A DNA stretch of 64,000 nt from Siphonodentalium dalli (taxonomy: Eukaryota; Mollusca; Scaphopoda; Gadilida; Siphonodentaliidae): positions 8,709,710 to 8,773,709 of the forward strand of contig CP136062.1 in assembly GCA_032622095.1 (NCBI GenBank), read 5' to 3'. This document shows, piece by piece, positions 47,691 through 57,358 of this stretch. How positions within the stretch are numbered: the first letter of the stretch is position 1; every line of letters begins with the position of its first letter. Under the pieces are notes generated by a model that saw only the letters and a program-made list of their open reading frames with translations, made no database searches and was not told where the DNA came from. Both the position numbers and the translations under genes were made by a program.

Positions 47691-47835
47691 GTATCTGTCA
47701 CTAAATAAAACCAACAGTGACTGGTAAATGAAGATAATTTTATTTGCGTGCTTACACTGATCACTATTCACTAGTGAACTATTTTATGGGAAAATAATGC
47801 TTTTTCGGGGCTATGCACACAACATCAAGAATTAT

Positions 47836-48022
47836 CTGCCTGGTTGTGTCGCGATTACATGTAAGTCACTATTCTGCCTGGTTGTGTCGCGATTACATGT
47901 AAGTCACTATTCTGCCTGGTTGTGTCACGATTACATGTACGTCACTATTCTGCCTGGTTGTGTCGCGATTACATGTAAGTCACTATTCTGCCTGGTTTTG
48001 TCACGTTTACATGTATGTTACT
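47836..48022 (+). repeat. 38-bp minisatellite, about five copies
   Basis: The unit is 'ctgcctggttgtgtcgcgat' plus 'tacatgtaagtcactatt'. The last copy is diverged. Confidence 0.9.
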
Positions 48023-48024
48023 GG

Positions 48025-48500
48025 TTCTGATCTATGATTTTGTAGATGAGGTCCAGATGGAGCCACCAAATTTTTCGTAACCTCTTTGCATAACTAAATC
48101 GTTTGGCAAGCCCTACAGGACACATCCCTCATTCAATCGTCACCAAACTTCATATAGAGCTCCAGAGTGACCTCCAGATTCATCTCCAAATAAAGCTATC
48201 AATGAAATCATGGCTGCTGGCAGCCATCTTGGATTTTACTCTTTAGATGACTAAATCATTTGGCACACCCTACAGGCCACATCCCTCTTCCGGTCATGAC
48301 CAAACTTCATATGGATCTTTTGGGTGACCACTCGATCATGACATAAAACTCTACTCAGACTAACACTATGGGTGTTGGCCATGGTAGAGATTCGTGGCAT
48401 TATCTATGCGACCACTAGATCAGAGCCATAATTTTTGTCCCCATATTTACTTGAAAAACATGGCCGCTAGTGGTCATCTTTGAATTCACATTTGAATCCA
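48025..48500 (-). repeat. Diverged relatives of the 160-bp family
   Basis: 'cagccatcttggattttact' and 'gactaaatcatttggcac' are reverse-complement versions of the 17.7-19.5 kb units, mixed with 'accaaacttcatat' segments. Confidence 0.6.
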
Positions 48501-48546
48501 ATTGGAGAACTGTTTTTGGCATCTTCAGGATCACTTCCAAATGGTA

Positions 48547-48773
48547 GTTATCAAAGTGACTATAATATTTGTTTTCCTATGTTTTACAGCTATAGATGTT
48601 TATCAGGTTAGGATGGGTTATGGGATCATGTTTAACCCCCCCCCCCCACAGGAATTTTCCAATGACTGGCAGCTAGGTACTAATTGAAACTGACTATGAC
48701 CTTTGTTTTACTATGTATTACAGCTAGGTACTAATTGAAACTGACTATAACCTTTGTTTTCCTATGTTTTACA
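48547..48773 (+). pseudogene. Tandemly duplicated intron end with partial exon copy
   Basis: The acceptor segment 'tttgttttcctatgttttac' preceding the exon at 48775 also occurs near 48570, with a diverged version near 48705. The first copy carries the start of the same exon (codons for IDVYQVRMGYGIMFNP) and then breaks at a C run near 48636-48647, reaching a stop shortly after. The middle copy is followed at once by a stop. They look like remnants of local duplication; the first could act as a cryptic alternative exon. Confidence 0.6.
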
Positions 48774-48774
48774 G

Positions 48775-48997
48775 CTATGGATGTTTACCAGGTTAGGATG
48801 GGGGATGGGATCGTGTTTAACCCTCCACATGACTGTCCGATGGATGGCAGGTGTAGAGATATGTTCTACAACATGGAGTTCATCTTTATATGTCTGATTC
48901 CTTCGTGTGTCGTCATACTGCTCGCATACTGCCTCAGTGTTCTCATGTGTTGCAGCTCTACTACATGTAGATGCTGCTCTCAAAACTGCTGTAAAAG
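48775..48997 (+). CDS. Exon of an unidentified single-pass membrane protein
   Basis: Bounded by acceptor 'cctatgttttacag' and donor AAAAG|GTAAGTTA. The exon is 223 bp, starts with two bases of a split codon and ends with two. After MDVYQVRMGDGIVFNPPHDC it has an extracellular-type stretch with cysteines. Then a hydrophobic segment of about 22 residues (FIFICLIPSCVVILLAYCLS) precedes a cysteine-rich tail, CCSSTTCRCCSQNCCKR. The likely role is a membrane anchor with a possibly palmitoylated juxtamembrane cytoplasmic region (inference). It joins in phase to the microexon at 53010. No family was recognised and other exons probably lie upstream of or outside the window. Confidence 0.75.
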
Positions 48998-49007
48998 GTA
49001 AGTTATA

Positions 49008-49224
49008 CAGTAATGCTCTAATTAATCAACTCCTTAACAACAGCAGAATTATGGGTAACTTTTCAGGATTTAGTTGGAAATATGGCTTGTTGCTATGCAT
49101 TGGAAAGCTCTCAGCAAGAGCTTTATAAATGATGAATGGCAACAAGCCATATTTCCGACTAAATCCTGAAAAGTTACCCATAATTCTGGTGTGGTTAAGG
49201 AGTTAATTAATTAGGGCATTACTG
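49008..49224. mobile_element. Palindromic mariner-like MITE D, copy 2
   Basis: The ends CAGTAATGCTCTAATT and 'agggcattactg' lie between TA at 49006-49007 and 49225-49226. It inserted eight bases into the intron after the exon ending at 48997, just past the GTAAGT donor. Confidence 0.85.
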
Positions 49225-49239
49225 TAGTTATGAGGAACT

Positions 49240-49345
49240 CTCCTGGGGGGGTCATAACCCATAGAGACCCCCCTGGCACTTAGATTGGAGCAGACGACAC
49301 TCTGTTGTGCATGCTTCCATCTGGGGGAGGCTCCCTGTGGGTTAA
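49240..49345 (-). repeat. Hairpin C, inverted copy
   Basis: The reverse complement of the C hairpin, with 'ggagcagacgacactctg' as the conserved core and an extra 'gggggggtcat' stretch on the left side. Confidence 0.7.
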
Positions 49346-49424
49346 ACATTAAACTTTATCAGTGAGGTCTGAGATGGATGTCTTACATTACTGACCAAGC
49401 CTGAGTTTAACATGCATGTCATTT

Positions 49425-49515
49425 GCAGAATGAGGTCCCCAAAGGGTGAATTTAGTGATGCTATCCCGTATATAGCAGGCTAGCATCAACAAATTCACCC
49501 TCTGGGGACCTCATT
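49425..49515. repeat. Palindromic repeat A, complete copy
   Basis: Arms from 'gcagaatgaggtccccaaag' and its reverse complement flank 'atcccgtatatagcaggcta'. Confidence 0.8.
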
Positions 49516-49719
49516 ATATTTGCATGGCCTCATCTGCTATGGGAGACATAGATTCAGATTGATGTTCCCAAATGGTGAATATTGTGATGTACACCCATTT
49601 GGAACCTCAATTATGCAATGTGTCATCAGCCAATTTAACTAAACTAAAAGAACAAATAGAATCTAAGTTTCTATAGAAATATGATAATGTAGATACTTTC
49701 CAGAGAAGATGAGGCCTAA

Positions 49720-49799
49720 GCAGAATGAGGTCCCCAGAGGGTGAATTTGGTGACGCTAGCCCACTATGCGGGATAGTATCACTAAATTCACCCTCTGGG
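49720..49799. repeat. Palindromic repeat A, truncated copy
   Basis: The left arm is complete; the right arm stops at 'caccctctggg', where a 157-bp-type unit begins. Confidence 0.75.
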
Positions 49800-49995
49800 C
49801 TTGGTCAGTAATTTAAGACATCCATCTCAAACCTCACTGATAAAGTTTAATGTTTAACCCACAGGGAGCCTCACACAGATGAACATGCACTACAGACTGT
49901 CGTCTGCTCCTGTCTATGTGGGGCTCTCTATGGCTTAGACACTCTATATCCAAGCTTGGTCAGTAATGTAATACATCCATCTCAAACCTAAATGT
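49798..49995 (+). repeat. 157-bp-type unit with hairpin C
   Basis: One unit plus the start of another of the same sequence that is tandemly amplified at 55450-56845 ('cttggtcagtaa', 'cctcactgataaagtttaat'). Confidence 0.85.
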
Positions 49996-50225
49996 GTTAA
50001 ATGTCAGACACACTATATCCAGACTTGAGTGCAAAAAAGGTGAATAAAAGGAATATATTTTATCTTACAATTAACGCATGCGTTTAGGCATGTACAGTGT
50101 ACACATTTCACATAATTGCATTGAATTATCTGTTAACTGTCCATTTAATGCAAGCATTTGACACTCATGGAATATATTTAGCTCCATTTGCTTGTTTAAA
50201 ATTGACTGATCGAAAGATTTACCGT

Positions 50226-50445
50226 GTGCCAATGCATTCTCTTATATATGCGAGTCGACCATAGGTCGCCTCGCATATATAAGAGAATGCATTGGCCTAA
50301 CAATTTTATATAATTTTAATAATTTTTTCTTGTATTCTTTAACAATTTTATAATTTCACCCATACAGAGCCCCAGACAAACATGAGCAGACGACACTCTT
50401 CTATATGCTTCTATATATGTGTGGGGCTCCCTGCAGGGTAATGGA
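50226..50445. repeat. B palindrome plus hairpin C variant
   Basis: A perfect B palindrome at 50226-50297 ('gcgagtcgaccataggtcgc' centre) is followed by AT-rich sequence and a C-type hairpin at about 50355-50440. The same order is found inside 51431-51965. Confidence 0.8.
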
Positions 50446-50529
50446 TGTTTTAAACTGAGAAGACTTGGTCTACATATATATGGAATAATCTAGTCTAATA
50501 TAACAAAAGACACTTTACAACGGCATCAA

Positions 50530-51345
50530 CTGTAACATGGTAGAGCTAGTACATTTCCATGGTACCATGTTAGTACCATAGTAAATATCACTTTACCATA
50601 CCCCGCTTGACAAAACAAGTGTCCATTGGCACCGCTGTGTATTTGCCGTTCGGCTGCGGTGTCAGAGTTTGTAACTACAGTTGAGCACCGCGGCCGAACG
50701 GCGAGTACACCATGGCCGAAAGGCAACTATACCGCGGCCGAACGGCATGTACACCACGGTTAGATTTCTGGTTTGTATCGTCTTTTTTCAGTTTAATGAA
50801 CGTACACCACGGCAACTACACCATGGCCAAACGGCAAGTACACCACGGCCCAACTGTAGTTAGCTGGTGGAGCTCCGGTGCAGTTACATATCGGCCGCGG
50901 TGGCAACACAAACCGCACTGCGGTTAAGTGCACATGCACTTGTTTTGTCCAGCAGGGTATATAGTAGTACCAACTGTAACATGGTATAGTACCATCGTAG
51001 ATATCAATTTAATGTGGTACGGTAGTACCATGGTAAATATCACTTTACCATATATGGTAGTACCAACTGTAACATGTTATAGTACCCTAGCTAGTGCAAT
51101 TCCTTGGTAGCATGGTACATGTAGTACCATGGTAAATATCACTTTACCATGCATGGTAGTACCAACTGTAACATGGCATAGTACCATGGTAAATATCACT
51201 TTACCATGCATGGTAGTACCAACTGTAACATGGCATAGTACCATGGTAGATATCAATTTAACGTGGTAGAACCATGGTTATACCATGGTAGAGTACCCTA
51301 CCAAAGTTCCATGGTAAATATCACTTTACCATGGTAGTACTATTA
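50530..51345 (+). repeat. taccatggtaaatatca minisatellite
   Basis: Self-complementary units of about 60 bp contain 'accatggtaaatatcacttt' and 'accaactgtaacatgg'. The MITE at 50601-50957 interrupts it. Confidence 0.85.
50601..50957 (-). mobile_element. TA-target MITE with GC-rich interior, copy 2
   Basis: Reverse-orientation copy of 16590-16964 with TA at 50599-50600 and 50958-50959. The ends are CCCCGCTTGACAAAACAAG and 'cttgttttgtccagcaggg'. Confidence 0.85.
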
Positions 51346-51430
51346 TGTGGATTTTTAGATGGGAGTCTTGATCTTGTCCCATGAATTCGGGCATTTTGCT
51401 TGGGTGCTTTGGATTGTATAAATGGTTATA

Positions 51431-51965
51431 TGTGACCCGCCATATAACCCACAGGGACCCTCACACAGATGGAAGCATGCACTACATAGTGTCGTCTGCT
51501 CCAGGCTGTGTGGGGCTCTCTATGGGTTAATAGACCCGCCATATCAAATACAGTCAGAAGTCGGGATTTTTTACCCTGTGCCAATGCATTCTCTTATATA
51601 TGCGAGTCGACCATAGGTCGCCTCTCATATATAAGAGAATGCATTGGCCTAACAATTTTTACAATTTTAATAATTTGTTCTTGTATTCTTTAACAATTTT
51701 ATAATTTCACCCATACAGAGCCCCAGACAAACATGAGCAGACGACACTCTTCTATATGCTTCTATATATGTGTGGGGCTCCCTGCAGGGTAATGGATGTT
51801 TTTTATTTTATGTCCTAAAAATTGTAAGAAACATTTATTTAAAAAACATGATAAATTTTTTTTAGGCCAATGCATTCTCTATGGTCGACTCGCATATATA
51901 AGAGAATGCATTGGCACAGGGTAAAAAATCCCGACTTCCGACTGGATTTGATATGGCGGGTCACA
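51431..51965. mobile_element. Palindromic composite element B-C-B, copy 2
   Basis: The outer ends TGTGACCCGCCATAT and 'atatggcgggtcaca' correspond to 13446-13914 with the interior in opposite order. B palindromes are at 51578-51648 and 51870-51917 (the latter shortened), with a C hairpin at about 51705-51790. An additional C hairpin is inserted near the left end at 51446-51532. Confidence 0.8.
51446..51532 (+). mobile_element. Hairpin C inserted with 12-bp direct repeats
   Basis: The 87-bp C unit lies between two copies of 'gacccgccatat' (51434-51445 and 51533-51544). The other copy of the host element (13446-13914) has this sequence once, so the unit was added here. This suggests that C can move as a separate unit. 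Confidence 0.65.
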
Positions 51966-52199
51966 TATTTTCAAACAAGTTATGTGAGATCGTCGTCATA
52001 ACCGATTTCATAAACTACCTTCAGCATCTTCAACTTCTATCTTCTTTATCAGACTTTTTTTTTTTTAGGGCCGATTTTACAGACTGTAAATTATGGCCGA
52101 TGAGATCGGCCCCTGGCACTGAAAGGGTTAATGGTTTGCTCCCTTGATATTTTGTTCCTCTTTAATGCTTAATTGTCTTCAAATGTAATTTCCTTTTAA

Positions 52200-52932
52200 C
52201 CCTTTACCCAACAAAGCGGCCAAAAACGCCCAAATAAAGCTTCAACAGCCTAAAATATCTTCGGTCTGTCTCAATAACACCATTCAAATATGGATATCAT
52301 ATGCGAGTCGACCATACCGCTATTCTCAAAGTAATTGACCAGAAAAACGGGGTGATACCCCGGTCATGACCGTGGTGATACCGGTAATAAACGGTAGCGG
52401 TATCGAGGCGGTCATGGCGTGGAGATACGGTATTGGGCGATAATGATACCGTGGTTTTTTAGCGGGCACCGCATTAATTTTGTTGAATACCGCGGTGATT
52501 TTCATGGAACTCTTTTAGGGGAGGTATTTACTCACACATAGTTGTTCGCGTTAACAAGCGGTATCAGTACCGCGGTATTGGAGGATACCGCGGTATAGTA
52601 CCGCCATATTAACGGGGTGACACCACGTTATTGGTGGTCAATTACTTTAAGTATAGCGGTAGGTCGCCTCGCATATATAAGAGAATGCATTGGCCTAAAA
52701 AAAATCTTTTTTAACAATTTTTCTTACATTCTTTAACAATTTTATCATTTTTTCTTACATTTTTTAACATTTTTTATAATATTTTTCTACATTCTTTGAC
52801 AATTTTATCATTTTTAATATGTGTTAATATGTGTTAAGCCAATGCATTCTCTTATATATGCGAGGCGACCTATGGTCGACTCGCATATATAGGAGAATGC
52901 ATTGGCACAGGGCCGTTCTGTTGGGTAAAGGG
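52200..52932. mobile_element. piggyBac-like element containing B palindromes
   Basis: The ends CCCTTTACCCAACA and reverse complement lie inside TTAA at 52196-52199 and 52933-52936. It contains one intact B palindrome (52838-52910) and one B palindrome split by the MITE at 52317-52659. Confidence 0.8.
52317..52659. mobile_element. TA-target MITE inserted in a B palindrome
   Basis: The ends CCGCTATTCTCAAAGTAATT and near reverse complement are flanked by TA (52315-52316 and 52660-52661). Removing it restores the usual B centre 'cgaccataggtcg', which proves the insertion. The interior is rich in 'taccgcggtat' motifs. Confidence 0.9.
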
Positions 52933-53009
52933 TTAATGGTTGCTCTCTTGGCATTTAATTCTCATGGCATTTAATTCCTTTTTAATGCTTTGCTCTTTTG
53001 GCATTTCAG

Positions 53010-53036
53010 AAAGAAGAAAGAAGATGCTGAGTACAC
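53010..53036 (+). CDS. 27-bp microexon of the membrane-protein gene
   Basis: It lies between acceptor 'cttttggcatttcag' and donor TACAC|GTGAGT. Joined to the exon ending at 48997 it stays in frame and gives CCKRKKKEDAEYT, a basic juxtamembrane stretch right after the cysteine-rich tail. The correct phase at both ends and the matching chemistry support it; its small size keeps the call uncertain. Confidence 0.55.
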
Positions 53037-53599
53037 GTGAGTATTCATTAATTGGCTCCCTGCATGGAGCCCCCACACAGAAAGAAACATGTCTTGATGA
53101 GTTATATTTGCTACCCTGTTGTGTGGGGTTCCAAAGGGGTGGATTAATTTAATCTCTTTACTCTTTTTTCTTTTCAATGAAGAGTTACAACCCTCATTTC
53201 TTCATTTTGTTGATGTTTAGCCCTTTCAGTGCCAAGTCCGATTTTTGTATCAACCCATATTTCCTTGATCATTTTTCAAATTTATTGATTATAATATTGT
53301 GATACATTGATGGAAAGATCTCGAGCTCTTAGCCATAAATTAAATTTATATCAAATTATTAATTTTGATTTTAAGATAACCTATTAACCTGAACGTTTAC
53401 AGAATACATCTTTGACTCAAATTACTTAGTTTTCTATATATTATCGATATTAGTTCGTTGTTATTATCGGGAATTTATTGAAAATGGTTTGACCCCTTAA
53501 GTTGAGCCTTTTTTTGACTTGGAGTTTTGCACCATAAATATTTGCCTGAGAATGTGATATGTGATAGTTATATAAGTTGGACAAAGTTGTGAGGGGGTA

Positions 53600-53757
53600 C
53601 AGTAATGCCCTAAATAATTGACTCCTTAACCACAGCATAATTATGGGTAATTTTGCTAAGAGCTTTCCACTGAATATCAACAAGCCATATTTTCGACTAA
53701 ATCCTGAAAAATTACCCATAATTCTGCTGTGGTTAAGGAGTTGATTATTTAGGGCCT
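53600..53757. mobile_element. Mariner-like MITE D, copy 3, right end lost
   Basis: TA then CAGTAATGCCCTAAATAATT at the left. The right side stops at 'attatttagggc' without the terminal 'attactg'. Confidence 0.8.
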
Positions 53758-53775
53758 AGACATCAACCACCATGG

Positions 53776-54018
53776 GAACCTGTGCACCACTGAGGTATGT
53801 CTGAACCTGTGCACCACTGAGGTATGTCTGAACCTGTGCACCACTGAGGTATGTCTGAACCTGTGCACCACTGAGGTATGTCTGAACCTGTGCACCACTG
53901 AGGTATGTCTGAACCTGTGCACCACTGAGGTATGTCTGAACCTGTGCACCACTGAGGTATGTCTGAACCTGTGCACCACTGAGGTATGTCTGAACCTGTG
54001 CACCACTGAGGTATGTCT
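53776..54018 (+). repeat. 27-bp minisatellite, nine copies
   Basis: Perfect units 'gaacctgtgcaccactgagg' plus 'tatgtct'. The period is a multiple of three, so one minus-strand frame stays open as a nine-residue repeat; I do not regard it as a gene. Confidence 0.95.
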
Positions 54019-54300
54019 GACTTTGTCTTTGTGGAGTTATCCTCCCTTTTTTCGACTTAGAAAATTTTCAATACAGGGGTATACCTTTGTCCGAGCTTTT
54101 ATTCCTACATATTTTGTTCAATTTTGTTTACACTTGGCACAGATATTCAGTACCATGGGAACCTGTGCACCTGGGATTATGAAGTCTGTCCAACTTTTTA
54201 TCCCCCTTTTTCGACTTAGAAAATTTTCATTTAACTTAATGTTTACTGACATGTGAAACATCTTAGGACAGTCACACCTATAGTTTCAGCAGATATATGT

Positions 54301-54915
54301 AATACTAGAAGGTGACCCGACTTCGTCCGGGCTTTCACCTTGAATTGTCCATTTTGAAGGTGAAGGTCAGGTGGGGGTCACAATTTGACCCGTCGAAAAC
54401 ACTGCCAGGACAAAAGTACCCGACAAAAGTACCCGTCGAAATCCATCCGGTTTTACCCGATTTGACCTTGAATTGATCATTTTGAAGGTCAAGGTCAGGT
54501 CGGGGTCATGATATGACCCGTCCAAAACAATCAGTGGACAAAAGTAACCCCACGTATCAAATTTCGTCGAAATCCCATCAAAATTGGCGATTTGACCTTG
54601 AAGTTACCCGATTTCAAGGTCAAGGTCACGTCGCACAGGCAAATGAATATGCTTATGAGACTCCCCATACGAAAGCACCCACACATACCAAGTTTCATCG
54701 AAATCCCGTGATATTCGGTCGTTTGACCCTGAAATGACCCGATTTCAAGGTCAAGGTCACGTCGCACGGGCAAATTAATAGGCCTATGTCACTCCCCGGC
54801 CGAAAATACCCCCACATACCAAGTTTCATCGAAATCGGGTCGGCTGTTTTCGAGTTCATCGCGAACACACACACAGACACACACACACACAGATCTTCCA
54901 AAATATATAATAGAT
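54301..54915 (+). mobile_element. Dispersed repeat with ggtcaaggtcac units and CA tail
   Basis: It starts near 'actagaaggtgacccgactt', has about four units with 'atttcaaggtcaaggtcac' and 'ccaagtttcatcgaaatc', and ends 'acacacacacacagatcttcca'-like with 'aaaatatataatagat'. A microsatellite and A-rich end suggest a retroposed or LINE-tail-derived element (inference). Confidence 0.6.
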
Positions 54916-55032
54916 GTGATATAAGTCAGACTAATTTCAGCAGTTATTGCCTCTAATGAGACACATGCGTATTCAGTTAATTGTGTAAGAAAAGCCATGC
55001 AACCAGGCCTGAGTTTATTGTGTCTGATTTAT

Positions 55033-55125
55033 GCAGAATGAGGTCCCCAGAGGGTAAATTTAGTGACGCTATCCCACATATTGGGCTAGCATCACTAAAT
55101 TCAGCCTCTGGGGATCTCATTCTGC
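55033..55125. repeat. Palindromic repeat A, complete copy
   Basis: Arms from 'gcagaatgaggtccccagag' and reverse complement; the centre is 'atcccacatattgggcta'. Confidence 0.8.
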
Positions 55126-55338
55126 TTAGGCCTCATCTTCTCTGGAATTTTTTTTATTATCACATTTCTATAGAAACTTCTTCACATAGATTCTATTTCT
55201 TTTTCGGTTCAGTTTCTCTATATCCCCAAATTGGCAGACGACACATTGCATAATCTAGGTTACCAATGGGTGTACATCACAATATTCACCATTTGGGAAC
55301 TTTAATATGTCTATGTCTCCCATAGCAGATGAGGCCAT

Positions 55339-55430
55339 GCAGAATGAGGTCCCCAGAGGGTGAATATAGTGATGCTAGCCTGCTATACAGGATTTAATCA
55401 CAGAATTCACCCTCTGGGGACCTCATTCTT
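55339..55430. repeat. Palindromic repeat A, complete copy
   Basis: Arms from 'gcagaatgaggtccccagag' and 'ctctggggacctcattct'; it lies just before the 157-bp array. Confidence 0.8.
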
Positions 55431-55449
55431 CAAATGAGAGGCACACTAA

Positions 55450-56845
55450 ACTCAGGCTTGGTCAGTATCCATCTCAAACCTCACTGATAAAGTTTAATGT
55501 TTAACCCACAGGGAGCCTCACACAGATGGAAGCATGCACTACAGAGTGTCGTCTGCTCCAGTCTATGTGGGGCTCTCTATGGGTTAGACACTCTATATCC
55601 AAGCTTGGTCAGTAATGTAATACATCCATCTCAAACCTCACTGATAAAGTTTAATGTTTAACCCACAGGGAGCCTCACACAGATGGAAGCATGCACTACA
55701 GAGTGTCGTCTGCTCCAGTCTATGTGGGGCTCTCTATGGGTTAGACACTCTATATCCAAGCTTGGTCAGTAATGTAATACATCCATCTCAAACCTCACTG
55801 ATAAAGTTTAATGTTTAACCCACAGGGAGCCTCACACAGATGGAAGCATGCACTACAGAGTGTCGTCTGCTCCAGTCTATGTGGGGCTCTCTATGGGTTA
55901 GACACTCTATATCCAAGCTTGGTCAGTAATGTAATACATCCATCTCAAACCTCACTGATAAAGTTTAATGTTTAACCCACAGGGAGCCTCACACAGATGG
56001 AAGCATGCACTACAGAGTGTCGTCTGCTCCAGTCTATGTGGGGCTCTCTATGGGTTAGACACTCTATATCCAAGCTTGGTCAGTAATGTAATACATCCAT
56101 CTCAAACCTCACTGATAAAGTTTAATGTTTAACCCACAGGGAGCCTCACACAGATGGAAGCATGCACTACAGAGTGTCGTCTGCTCCAGTCTATGTGGGG
56201 CTCTCTATGGGTTAGACACTCTATATCCAAGCTTGGTCAGTAATGTAATACATCCATCTCAAACCTCACTGATAAAGTTTAATGTTTAACCCACAGGGAG
56301 CCTCACACAGATGGAAGCATGCACTACAGAGTGTCGTCTGCTCCAGTCTATGTGGGGCTCTCTATGGGTTAGACACTCTATATCCAAGCTTGGTCAGTAA
56401 TGTAATACATCCATCTCAAACCTCACTGATAAAGTTTAATGTTTAACCCACATGGAGCCTCACACAGATGGAAGCATGCACTACAGAGTGTCGTCTGCTC
56501 CAGTCTATGTGGGGCTCTCTATGGGTTAGACACTCTATATCCAAGCTTGGTCAGTAATGTAATACATCCATCTCAAACCTCACTGATAAAGTTTAATGTT
56601 TAACCCACATGGAGCCTCACACAGATGGAAGCATGCACTACAGAGTGTCGTCTGCTCCAGTCTATGTGGGGCTCTCTATGGGTTAGACACTCTATATCCA
56701 AGCTTGGTCAGTAATGTAATACATCCATCTCAAACCTCACTGATAAAGTTTATTGTTTAACCCACATGGAGCCTCACACAGATGGAAGCATGCACTACAG
56801 AGTGTCGTCTGCTCCAGTCTATGTTGGGCTCTCTATGGGTTAGGG
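55450..56845 (+). repeat. 157-bp tandem array, nine units
   Basis: Unit starts recur every 157 bp (55607, 55764, 55921, 56078, 56235, 56392, 56549, 56706), after a first slightly shorter unit. Copies are almost identical; the last three share a g-to-t change in 'cacatggagcc'. Each unit carries one C hairpin. Confidence 0.95.
55503..55585 (+). ncRNA. 83-nt hairpin C, first of nine (possible small-RNA source)
   Basis: 'aacccacagggagcctcaca' pairs with 'tgtggggctctctatgggtt'. By eye this gives about 24 paired positions with two mismatches and wobble pairs, followed by a further short stem and a loop around 'actacagagtg'. Length and shape resemble a microRNA precursor, but any palindromic transposon can fold this way. 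Further copies start at 55660, 55817, 55974, 56131, 56288, 56445, 56602 and 56759. No expression evidence is available. Confidence 0.3.
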
Positions 56846-56849
56846 TAGG

Positions 56850-57358
56850 CAGTTGTTACCGGCCGGCTAAGGAAGGTTCGATAGTTGACCTTGACATGAC
56901 ATGACCTTTCGTGACGGAAGTAAAATTTATATTTCGCGCATGCGCTATGTGCAATTTTTCGTACTTGAGTAAAATGAAGCAAACAAAGTTTTTCATCTTG
57001 CTGAATTCAAACTTAATTGATTAGAACACGTATTTGAATACGATTATCAGAGTTTACCGAAATTGAATGTGGTATTGAGTGGGAACGTTACGTCCTTCCA
57101 TATGAATTCAACGACTATTGGCTGATGAACTGGTTAAAAATTAGATTTGAATCGAAGTTCGAGTGACAGTGACGATGACCGTGACGGTGAATCGTGATAT
57201 TGACATTCACATTGTTGTTGACATTTTTGATTGAATTTTGTTAGCGGCAATTTAACACTCGGGTCTCAACGAGAGAAATTGAGCAACCTTGTACATCAGC
57301 GAACATTCTCACAAGAAGAAAACCACAGTGTTCACAAGTGATCTACTAATGTTTTAAA
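56850..57358 (+). promoter_or_regulatory. Possible promoter region
   Basis: Unique sequence begins directly after the array. It contains GCGCATGCGC at 56936-56945, matching the NRF1-type palindrome, and several 'gtgacgg' and 'gacatgac' motifs. It precedes the small ORF at 57359. The evidence is motif-level only. Confidence 0.25.

Noticed and set aside
53749-54006. Minus-strand frame repeating VVHRFRHTS
   Set aside because: A perfect 27-bp minisatellite with a period divisible by three produces this automatically.
55450-56845. Possible CRISPR-like array
   Set aside because: The whole 157-bp unit is repeated with no variable spacers, and the genome is eukaryotic.
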